The notes under the pieces were generated by a model, which saw only the letters and a list, made by a program, of their open reading frames with translations, was not told the DNA's origin and ran no database searches. A stretch of 14,316 bases of DNA, taken from the NCBI GenBank assembly GCA_002494975.1, contig DADI01000016.1, positions 1-14,316 on the forward strand, written 5' to 3'. Both the position numbers and the translations under genes were made by a program. Shown in pieces: positions 7,961 to 14,200 of the stretch; position 1 is the stretch's first letter; each line of letters starts with the position of its first letter. This stretch comes from Euryarchaeota archaeon UBA556 (GTDB lineage Archaea; Thermoplasmatota; Poseidoniia; Poseidoniales; Thalassarchaeaceae).

Positions 7961-9043
7961 ATGGCAGGAACATTTGAGCAAACCGCAATTGTTACTAAAG
8001 ATCCCTATGCGTGGTTGTCTGAATCTCCGATAGAGGCAGATCCCGCCGATTATCCTGAATTTGAAAATCCGTTAGAAGTCGTAGTTCGTGCATTAAATCA
8101 GATGATATTTCCTTCACCTAAGAAAATTAAATTTCCTGAAGAACCGACTGGTCGAAAATCTTGGATGCCAGGTATTGATCCAGAATCTAGAGTAATTCCT
8201 GAGACTATTGTTCCTGGAATTTTAGAAGGCAATCCTCTACAAAGAGTTATGCAATATACTCCTTCAGGAGATCCGACAGAAGGTGAAGCCACCTTCATTA
8301 ATTTTATTTGTGATTGTTCAGGTTCGATGAGCCGACCAGATATGGGTTTACTGCCTAATGGAGATCAATGTGCCCGTTGGGAAATGGCTAGGATTATTTG
8401 TTCTAGCATTTTAGAAGTTGCTAAAATAGAAGAACACTATTTCCAAGTAATAGGATATGATAATTCTGCATGGGATATTTGGGAAGGTCCTTCTAATGAT
8501 TACGATGCGGCTCTAGATTATATTTTAAGATTTAATGCTGATGAATCCAGAGAATATGGACCCGAGGCTCCATTCCTTCCAAGAGGTGGCACTTCTGCAG
8601 GAACAGGAATGGCTAGAGCATTGGAAAACATGGAAAAGTTTGTAGTAGGAGGTAAATGGAAGGTTAAAAATTGTTATACCTTCGTTATTTCAGATGAGGA
8701 TCTGTCATTTGGTGATGCTAGCAATAAGTCTAACCGCACAGTTGGTTATTGGGATGAAAAGTTACGGGCTTATGGTCCAGTTTTCTATGCCTTTACTACT
8801 CAAGTTCTTCCCGATGGATCCGTAAATGAAAAAGTTTCTGGACAAATGGTTAGAGCAATTAACTCCTTAAAACAGCAATTAGACAATCATTATGCCGGTA
8901 GATATAAAGTAAGCGATTGTTCGACAAGTTTTGGATTATTTTATGATCCTATTACTAAGAAGACAATTGGAGGGGGAACTTTTATAGAAGTTTGTCAAGG
9001 AAGGTCTAATGTAGCCTGTGAAGGAGCATTTAGTGACAAATAA
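7961..9043 (+). CDS. VWA-domain protein with intact MIDAS, probable MoxR partner
   Basis: The 360-aa protein has a von Willebrand factor A domain at about residues 110-330. The metal-ion-dependent adhesion site is complete: the DxSxS motif in ICDCSGSMS (D118, S120, S122), the threonine in RGGTSAGTG (T211) and the aspartate in FVISDED (D245). About 110 N-terminal residues precede it, and no signal peptide or transmembrane helix is visible. VWA proteins encoded with MoxR ATPases typically bind the target and recruit or regulate the ATPase. In the archaeal virus ATV, p892 (VWA, MIDAS) works with the MoxR-type p618. ATG 7961 is preferred over the in-frame TTG at 7955, with GGAAGG (7946-7951) 9 bases upstream. 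It follows the zinc-ribbon gene after an 84-base gap that may hold its own promoter. The gap after it has a T-rich stretch (about 9053-9073) that could be a weak terminator. Confidence 0.87.
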   Translation: MAGTFEQTAIVTKDPYAWLSESPIEADPADYPEFENPLEVVVRALNQMIFPSPKKIKFPEEPTGRKSWMPGIDPESRVIPETIVPGILEGNPLQRVMQYTPSGDPTEGEATFINFICDCSGSMSRPDMGLLPNGDQCARWEMARIICSSILEVAKIEEHYFQVIGYDNSAWDIWEGPSNDYDAALDYILRFNADESREYGPEAPFLPRGGTSAGTGMARALENMEKFVVGGKWKVKNCYTFVISDEDLSFGDASNKSNRTVGYWDEKLRAYGPVFYAFTTQVLPDGSVNEKVSGQMVRAINSLKQQLDNHYAGRYKVSDCSTSFGLFYDPITKKTIGGGTFIEVCQGRSNVACEGAFSDK

Positions 9044-9084
9044 AATACTGAATTCTTTCTATGTGCTTGTTTAGATGTGAACCC

Positions 9085-9092
9085 TTAAATAT
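9085..9092 (+). promoter_or_regulatory. TATA-like box of the HerA-like ATPase gene
   Basis: TTAAATAT, preceded by CCC, is centred 31.5 bases before the ATG at 9120. Archaeal geometry (TATA about 26 bases before transcription start) predicts a 5-7 base leader. It lies in the 76-base gap after the VWA gene and shares the TTAAATA core with the boxes at 11322, 12322 and 14172. Confidence 0.5.
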
Positions 9093-9119
9093 CTGTAGGT
9101 CATAACTAAAAGTGATTAT

Positions 9120-10376
9120 ATGTCTGACATTACTCTGGGCGACCACATTAAATTTCCGGCTTACGGAGAAAAATCTGTATCTTCGCAAGTTGTTTTCGTT
9201 ACTGGTAAGAGAGGTTCCGGAAAATCTTATACCGCTGGTGTGATGATGGAAGAATTTGATAAGGCTCAGTTACAATTCGTTTGTTTCGATGTTTTGTCTG
9301 CCCATGCCGGTATGGATGCATTACCTAATGTAGAATCTATCCGTCCTCGAGAAGATGAAACTATTGATATGAATTTATTAGTCTCTAAGATCGCTACCGG
9401 AAATAAATCTTTAATTATAGATATTGGAGGATGCACATTACCTAAGCAACAACTTTTAATTGCTGATTATTGTGAGGCTCTAATTGATGCCAAAATTGGC
9501 CATAACCATAATAAAACTTTAATGACTATTATTGAAGAATGTCAGGATTTCGTGCCCCAACAAGGACGGCCAGTTTCATTTTCACCAATTGTTAGACTTT
9601 GTAAGTTAGGTCGTGGACTAGGTTATGGTTGCACTTTGATTACTCAGCGACCTGCAGCCTGTAACAAAGAAGCCTTATCACAAGCGGCAGTATATCTAAC
9701 TCATAATGTGATAAATAGCCGTGATCTCAAGGCTTTGGAAGAACAGTTGTCGTTTGGAACTGATCGAGAAAGAGTAAAAAGAATTCTGCAAGGAGTCAAT
9801 GCGGCTCAAAAAGGAGAAGTCGTAGCCTATGCTCCCGAATATTTCCGAGAAACAGGATACATTCGTATTGGTAAAATCCGTGGCGATCGCCGAGTTAAAC
9901 ATACGGGTGGAAACATTTCGGCTTCGCCATTAACCAGTAATAATTCTGGCGTTACTGCTGGAACTAGTTCTCCTTCTGGAGAAATGATTGGAGACTATAG
10001 TAATTCATCCAATAATATTTCTTTTGCCGAAACTAGTTCTCCTACAGGTCTAGTTACTTTAGAACCTATTAGCAGTTTAGGTGGGGCGGGTGCAGCCTCC
10101 TCTTTGTTAACTAGTAATATGGGATTCAAACCTTTAGATCCCTATGCGGCCTCTGAAATGGGTGGCGATAGATATCTTACCGACATGGATTTAGATTCTT
10201 CTCGAGAAGAAATTTTGACTTGGGATCCTCCAGTAACCTATGAGGGTCTTGAAGACATGAACTCTGATACATTTTTATCAGAGGAAACCAAAACATCATA
10301 TATTAAAGGTCCTATTTGGGGCTTTGGTGTCGCAGTAATGATTGCTTCGGGTGCATATTTCGTAGTAAAGAAATGA
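9120..10376 (+). CDS. HerA/FtsK-superfamily ATPase with C-terminal membrane anchor
   Basis: Probable DNA-translocating or DNA-packaging motor. The 418-aa protein has Walker A TGKRGSGKS (28-36), a Walker B strand LMTIIEEC with two glutamates (E139, E140) followed by QDF, and TLITQRPA (172-179), the conserved post-Walker-B segment seen as 'QRP' in HerA-type ATPases. The ATPase core ends near residue 255. A Ser/Thr/Gly/Pro-rich linker (about 260-395), with the repeated short pieces GTSSPSG and ETSSPTG, leads to a hydrophobic helix at about 397-416 ending in Lys-Lys, which looks like a tail anchor. No HAS-barrel domain precedes the core, so it is shorter at the N-terminus than cellular HerA. A TTAAATAT box lies upstream, and only a weak GTGAT Shine-Dalgarno is present. 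It could package genome into a membrane-containing virion, move DNA at a membrane, or serve in conjugation. Confidence 0.82.
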   Translation: MSDITLGDHIKFPAYGEKSVSSQVVFVTGKRGSGKSYTAGVMMEEFDKAQLQFVCFDVLSAHAGMDALPNVESIRPREDETIDMNLLVSKIATGNKSLIIDIGGCTLPKQQLLIADYCEALIDAKIGHNHNKTLMTIIEECQDFVPQQGRPVSFSPIVRLCKLGRGLGYGCTLITQRPAACNKEALSQAAVYLTHNVINSRDLKALEEQLSFGTDRERVKRILQGVNAAQKGEVVAYAPEYFRETGYIRIGKIRGDRRVKHTGGNISASPLTSNNSGVTAGTSSPSGEMIGDYSNSSNNISFAETSSPTGLVTLEPISSLGGAGAASSLLTSNMGFKPLDPYAASEMGGDRYLTDMDLDSSREEILTWDPPVTYEGLEDMNSDTFLSEETKTSYIKGPIWGFGVAVMIASGAYFVVKK

Positions 10377-10401
10377 TTATATAGGTGATTTCCTTATAAT
10401 C
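10375..10401 (+). repeat. Imperfect inverted repeat between two genes
   Basis: GATTATA-T-AGG pairs with CCTTATAATC, giving ten base pairs with one bulged T around a six-base loop (TGATTT). It starts inside the stop codon of the ATPase gene and ends four bases before the next ATG. It could be an operator overlapping the TATA-like box, or a weak RNA hairpin at the end of the upstream message. There is no following T-run, so an intrinsic bacterial terminator is unlikely. Confidence 0.45.
10377..10384 (+). promoter_or_regulatory. TATA-like box of the F-x-AGD protein gene
   Basis: TTATATAG is centred 25.5 bases before the ATG at 10406, so transcription would start at or beside the start codon (leaderless). 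The box overlaps the left arm of an inverted repeat, which could let a repressor compete with TBP binding. Confidence 0.45.
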
Positions 10402-10405
10402 AGTC

Positions 10406-11329
10406 ATGAGTTTACCGGTTGCATTTCAAGCCGGAGACTTAGTTATTATTCCAGAGGGTGAATATATTGACATCTGCGTCACGCATGAAGATAATCTAAC
10501 TTCAACGCACACAGTTAAAATCAAAGACTATCTTAATATGTCAAATATCTTTTTTCGAAGGAAATATAATCTTCCCAAAAATTATGATCGGTCGATTAAT
10601 AATAGTAGAATATTATCCAGAGGTGTGGAGTTAGTTCAATTAATTAGTCCCGTAGAAAAGGATAAGGGTCAAGTAATATTTGAAGCCGGAGATTGGGTAG
10701 TAAGGTCTTTACCCATAGAACATCAAACTTTATCAGAAGGAGTTAGTTATAGTTTAAATAAGTATCCAACTAAAAAATTAAGCCCTACAAAAAAGTGGAT
10801 CAAAGTTGTCGCCAAACCAATAGTGTGGCCGGATCAAGCATTTGAAAGATGGTATCCAATTAATGAGATTTTCTTTACTAGGATTCCAAGATTAGTCCCC
10901 TATGTAGAATTGCATCGGCCTATGAATAATTGGGATAAGAATACTTTTGTTTGGTGGGAGGTATACAATACATCTCATTTTAAAAATGGTTATTACATTC
11001 CAAATTTAGAATACTTAGATGATATTATCTTTCTTCCTTTTGCAGTCCAAATGGATAGTGATGATAATAAAAAATTAAAAAATTCTAAGGGTCCTGGTTG
11101 GTTAGTAAAAATAAAAAATGATAAATGGCGTAAAGAAATTGGATCCGGTAGAACTCATTTTCAAAATGAAAATTATTTACATATAGATACGTATCAAGAA
11201 AACGGCTTTGATTATTTTTATGTCCCTTTGACACAAATTTCTATTAGTTTCCACTGTCCAGTTACCTTTGATGAATCTTTATCAGTCTTAGGAAATGGAA
11301 TCCCCTGTGAAATACAACCTATTAAATAG
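10406..11329 (+). CDS. Hypothetical protein with repeated F-x-AGD motif
   Basis: I do not recognise this 307-aa protein. It looks like an all-beta protein rich in aromatic residues. Two similar segments, VAFQAGDLVII (about 5-15) and VIFEAGDWVV (about 90-99), suggest duplicated small beta-barrel modules, reminiscent of KOW/SH3-like folds that often start with such a turn. Further Tyr/Trp-rich strands (ERWYPINEIFFTRIP, about 151-165, and FDYFYVPLTQISIS near 269-282) may continue the pattern. There is no membrane segment and no cysteine cluster. The start at 10406 lies 25.5 bases after the centre of a TTATATAG box, with no Shine-Dalgarno at usable distance (AGGTGAT ends 16 bases away). Its stop codon overlaps the promoter box of the next gene. 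A structural role in a virion is possible but unsupported by homology. Confidence 0.6.
   Translation: MSLPVAFQAGDLVIIPEGEYIDICVTHEDNLTSTHTVKIKDYLNMSNIFFRRKYNLPKNYDRSINNSRILSRGVELVQLISPVEKDKGQVIFEAGDWVVRSLPIEHQTLSEGVSYSLNKYPTKKLSPTKKWIKVVAKPIVWPDQAFERWYPINEIFFTRIPRLVPYVELHRPMNNWDKNTFVWWEVYNTSHFKNGYYIPNLEYLDDIIFLPFAVQMDSDDNKKLKNSKGPGWLVKIKNDKWRKEIGSGRTHFQNENYLHIDTYQENGFDYFYVPLTQISISFHCPVTFDESLSVLGNGIPCEIQPIK
11322..11329 (+). promoter_or_regulatory. TATA-like box of the Pro/Ala-rich protein gene
   Basis: TTAAATAG lies within the 12-base sequence ATTAAATAGTCG (11321-11332), which recurs exactly at 12321-12332. It is centred 25.5 bases before the ATG at 11351, predicting a leaderless transcript, and no Shine-Dalgarno is present. 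Its last three bases are the stop codon of the upstream gene. Confidence 0.55.
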
Positions 11330-11350
11330 TCGTGCAGTAAATGTTCTACC

Positions 11351-12301
11351 ATGCGTATCATTGATAGAAATTCCATGATAAGGAATCTACCTAATACTCC
11401 AAAGATTGCAGCACTGCCTTCAGTGAACATAGTTAGAGATTCACTTCCTGCCCACAATGCTGAAGCCCAAGGATTAGTTGCCGCCGGTCCAAGACCTGCA
11501 CCTCCTGTGCTACCTAATATGCCCTCTCTAAATATTCCATCTCCTAATAGTTATTCATTGGCAGACTTTGCTGCTGGTAGAGGAGCCGGACAAGGTGTTG
11601 TTCCTAATACGCCTTTGCCAGCCACTCCTAATGCTCCAAAAGCAATGAGATTAAAGTTAGACGCTGATTATGCTCGCCGTGATCAAGATCTTTCAAGATA
11701 TAATTTGAAATCTTCTAACTGGACTCCATCCGCTCAGTATTCTAGACCATCTCACACAATGGAGATTTATGGTGTCGGTCGATCAGTAGATATTTCTGGT
11801 ATGAACCGCATGAAAGCAGAATCTTTTATGAGTAATGTCAATATTCACGGTCCATCACACAATTTCGGTGGAGATCCAAGATTTGAAGCACAACACGCTG
11901 CTGTTAGACCTACTGCTGCACAATTAAGTCCAAACCACGCTCTACGTTCTCAAAAGGATCTTCGAATGACTGAATTCATGAGAGCCAATAGTGGTCCTGC
12001 CGCAACTATTTCTGGATTCGATAGAACTGGAATAGCAAAGAGAATGATGGCAGAATCTACACCAAAAAGAATTCCACTTCAAAATTTACCAGTTCGTCCA
12101 GCGGCTAACTTACCTAGTGCCCCTAGAGTTACACATTTAATACCTAAGTCTCATGGAGTAAAATTAGAAGCAAATTACATTGCACCTCCAATTCGTGGTG
12201 CAGATCTTGGTGGAAAGTTTAGTTCTATGTCTTCAGTATCTGGAAATATAGGAGTTCATCCTGGTCGTGCTTTCGGTGCTGACGCACATCTATTCCGCTA
12301 A
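11351..12301 (+). CDS. Pro/Ala-rich, probably disordered hypothetical protein
   Basis: The 316-aa protein is rich in Pro, Ala, Ser, Asn, Arg and Met, with no cysteine and no membrane helix. It is likely unstructured for much of its length. The N-terminal 100 residues carry repeated short proline motifs: LPNTP, LPSVN, LPNMP, IPSPN, VPNTP and TPNAP. A related piece returns near the C-terminus, where PNAPK (93-97) followed by KLDADY (102-107) is echoed by PSAPR (255-259) and KLEANY (271-276), suggesting an old internal duplication. Two AES motifs (156-158 and 234-236) could be processing sites. The start ATG is 25.5 bases after the centre of a TTAAATAG box and lacks a Shine-Dalgarno, which fits a leaderless message. 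Possible roles are virion scaffold, linker or secreted structural protein; I cannot choose between them. Confidence 0.62.
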   Translation: MRIIDRNSMIRNLPNTPKIAALPSVNIVRDSLPAHNAEAQGLVAAGPRPAPPVLPNMPSLNIPSPNSYSLADFAAGRGAGQGVVPNTPLPATPNAPKAMRLKLDADYARRDQDLSRYNLKSSNWTPSAQYSRPSHTMEIYGVGRSVDISGMNRMKAESFMSNVNIHGPSHNFGGDPRFEAQHAAVRPTAAQLSPNHALRSQKDLRMTEFMRANSGPAATISGFDRTGIAKRMMAESTPKRIPLQNLPVRPAANLPSAPRVTHLIPKSHGVKLEANYIAPPIRGADLGGKFSSMSSVSGNIGVHPGRAFGADAHLFR

Positions 12302-12321
12302 ACTTAGTAGAGTAGACATCA

Positions 12322-12329
12322 TTAAATAG
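12322..12329 (+). promoter_or_regulatory. TATA-like box of the two-helix membrane protein gene
   Basis: TTAAATAG lies within the second exact copy of ATTAAATAGTCG (12321-12332). It is centred 32.5 bases before the ATG at 12358, predicting a leader of about 6 bases. It sits in the 56-base gap after the Pro/Ala-rich gene, and no Shine-Dalgarno is nearby. Confidence 0.55.
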
Positions 12330-12357
12330 TCGGAACAAGCAATCTTAATCGTTGTCT

Positions 12358-12771
12358 ATGCCTCGTTTAAAATCTGAAGCGATAGTTCGTGCTCAATGTG
12401 ATGCGGGACTAGCCGCTTACTTAGCAGAAATACATAAGAAAGATTTAACCAGTTCTGCCGGAACAGGAATTTTTCTAGGAACTATCATTAGTGGTTCTAT
12501 CTGGGGTATCTCTAAAGTTCTAAATGAAAAGTTTGGAATTCTAGAATATTCTTTTATTTTTGGTGGTGCTTTATTATCTTCGATTTTATCTGCAGTATTA
12601 ACTTGGAATAATTCTGATGGAAAACACGAATTAGATTTTGAAACTGTTTGTGGATCATTAGAAGAATCAGACGAATCAGAAGAGGATGAAGATGAAGAAG
12701 ATACTGATGTTGAGGAATCCGAGGAATATTATTCAGAAGAAAAATTACTCCCTACTAAAATATTAATGTAA
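12358..12771 (+). CDS. Small two-helix membrane protein with acidic tail
   Basis: The 137-aa product has a short basic/amphipathic N-terminus, two predicted transmembrane helices (about 35-55, GTGIFLGTIISGSIWGI, and about 62-83, YSFIFGGALLSSILSAVLTW) and then a highly acidic tail (about 101-129, mostly Glu/Asp/Ser). The loop between the helices is short, so it is probably a helical hairpin with both ends on the same side of the membrane. Glycine-rich helices and small size are compatible with a virion membrane protein or a holin-like protein, but neither is demonstrated. ATG 12358 is chosen over the in-frame TTG at 12352. No Shine-Dalgarno is present, but a TTAAATAG box is centred 32.5 bases upstream. 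The next gene begins 14 bases after the stop. Confidence 0.62.
   Translation: MPRLKSEAIVRAQCDAGLAAYLAEIHKKDLTSSAGTGIFLGTIISGSIWGISKVLNEKFGILEYSFIFGGALLSSILSAVLTWNNSDGKHELDFETVCGSLEESDESEEDEDEEDTDVEESEEYYSEEKLLPTKILM
12756..12763 (+). promoter_or_regulatory. Possible TATA-like box of the triple zinc-ribbon gene
   Basis: TAAAATAT is centred 26.5 bases before the ATG at 12786, inside the 3' end of the upstream gene. It departs from the TTAAATAG form and the gene also has a Shine-Dalgarno, so co-transcription with the upstream gene is equally plausible. Confidence 0.25.
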
Positions 12772-12785
12772 AGAAGGTAGATTAT

Positions 12786-14198
12786 ATGGAACATAAAAAG
12801 AATTGTGGTTGCGGTCAAGACCCTTGTGTGACTTACGGGGCTGAATCCTTTGATGCTCAAACATGGAACATAAAGTGTGATGTTTGTGGTGAAAAGCCTA
12901 TCTATGATACGGTTGATTCGGAAGATTATGGTAAAGAGATTCAAGTCTGTGAAGAATGTTTTAATGGTATTTTCGCGGCAGAATCCAATAGTGCAAACGA
13001 TGATATTTCACTTATGATGAATCTTATAGATGAGATAGAAGCCAATGATATTTGGAATGAAACTATTAATGAAATGATCCGCCGAGGAAAAGCAGTTCGT
13101 AGACCAGATGGAAAAGTTATTTTTTCTGACAGAGTTCCTCAATTCGATATCATAGAAGATATTGCTCAATATACAACCCCCGAGATTAAGTCGGCTGAAA
13201 ATTCAGACCATTGGATGACTTTTGGAAGAGTAGATTATAATTGGGTTACGGATCCAGAAGATTTGGAATTAACCGATGAAAACTTTTATATTATTGATGC
13301 ACACATCCGTGATGAAGTTCGTTATGTAATTGATAATGATAATGACAATTCATCCGGTGAAAGCAATCTTTCGTCTGGAGATTTAAATCTCACTCAAGAA
13401 GATGAAGATGAGTTTACAATTTATTACTACTGGGGATCTCCCTTTACTACTGGAGTAAATTCTGCAGAATCCGAAGATGATGGCCCCACAAATTGTGGAG
13501 TTTGCGAAGTAAAGATTGGCTATGATGAAGCGATTCATTACGAGGAATTGGAATGGTGTGAAAAATGTTATGAGGAACAGATGGAGAGAGATATGCAAAA
13601 TTATACACACGATGAAACGGATTGCATTTCATGTGGATTTGCTATTAGTCCAAATGATGTTCGCGTTGAATTGGTTGAGGGGTTATGCCCCGATTGTAAT
13701 TACATTAGAAATGCAGAAGACTTAAGCAGTTTTACTTCTAAAGAACTTACAGAAAGTTCTGCGATTCATGGAGACTTTGATCACGCCTCAATTAATTATT
13801 CCGGACACCAAAACCTTGAGGTTCGTGCGGAAGCCGAGATAAAAATATACTCTTTCAAAGAATTATCCGAAGAAGCACAAACAAAAGCAGTAGCAGACTA
13901 CATTGAAGGATGGGAAGAAACCCATGAGATGGGAGATATGGAGTATTTAGATGCCCTTTCCGTCTTGAAATATGATTACCCTATGGATGGCTTAGACCAT
14001 TATAAAAAAGATGGAACATTTGTGACTCCCGAAGAAGCCTATGGTGCCGAAGCAGCGGAAGTCCTAGATGCAGAAGAAAATATTGCTTTAGCAGATCCCA
14101 GTTTTTGGATGAATTATCCGATCACTAGTATGTTGGCTACTGCAGGAATTTTTGCCATCGGAAAGACGCTATTAAATAGTAGAAAGGGGGACATATAA
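12786..14198 (+). CDS. Triple zinc-ribbon protein with C-terminal membrane helix
   Basis: The 470-aa acidic protein has three four-cysteine modules of CxxC-n-CxxC type: C31/C34 with C55/C58, C237/C240 with C258/C261, and C280/C283 with C301/C304. There is also a Cys-rich N-terminus (C7, C9, C14). The first two modules resemble each other and each follows an AES motif (19-21 and 227-229), suggesting duplication. Residues about 350-372 (KIYSFKELSEEAQTKAVADY) match a short helical motif that I recall from many phage and archaeal hypothetical proteins. Residues about 446-463 form a single hydrophobic helix close to the C-terminus, followed by a basic tail (NSRKG), so it is probably tail-anchored with the zinc ribbons in the cytoplasm. 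AGAAGG (12772-12777) lies 8 bases before the ATG. Its 3' end contains the promoter box and Shine-Dalgarno of the next gene. The function is unknown. Confidence 0.72.
   Translation: MEHKKNCGCGQDPCVTYGAESFDAQTWNIKCDVCGEKPIYDTVDSEDYGKEIQVCEECFNGIFAAESNSANDDISLMMNLIDEIEANDIWNETINEMIRRGKAVRRPDGKVIFSDRVPQFDIIEDIAQYTTPEIKSAENSDHWMTFGRVDYNWVTDPEDLELTDENFYIIDAHIRDEVRYVIDNDNDNSSGESNLSSGDLNLTQEDEDEFTIYYYWGSPFTTGVNSAESEDDGPTNCGVCEVKIGYDEAIHYEELEWCEKCYEEQMERDMQNYTHDETDCISCGFAISPNDVRVELVEGLCPDCNYIRNAEDLSSFTSKELTESSAIHGDFDHASINYSGHQNLEVRAEAEIKIYSFKELSEEAQTKAVADYIEGWEETHEMGDMEYLDALSVLKYDYPMDGLDHYKKDGTFVTPEEAYGAEAAEVLDAEENIALADPSFWMNYPITSMLATAGIFAIGKTLLNSRKGDI
14172..14179 (+). promoter_or_regulatory. TATA-like box of the pentapeptide-repeat gene
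   Basis: TTAAATAG, part of a third copy of ATTAAATAGT (14171-14180), lies inside the last codons of the zinc-ribbon gene. It is centred 25.5 bases before the ATG at 14201. Unlike the leaderless candidates, this gene also has a strong Shine-Dalgarno between box and start, so it may be translated from the upstream message as well. Confidence 0.4.
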
Positions 14199-14200
14199 AC

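Noticed and set aside
9053..9073. T-rich stretch after the VWA gene as a transcription terminator
   Set aside because: There is no hairpin and no long T-run. An archaeal T-rich terminator is possible but too weak to list as a feature.
9114..12788. GATTATAT shared at three gene junctions (9114, 10375, 12780)
   Set aside because: A further GATTATAT lies inside the VWA gene near 8516 and the word is AT-rich, so a separate regulatory role is not supported.
13383..13725. Short overlapping frames on both strands inside the triple zinc-ribbon gene
   Set aside because: The cysteine pattern of the main frame shows which frame is real; the others have no start signals or recognisable motifs.
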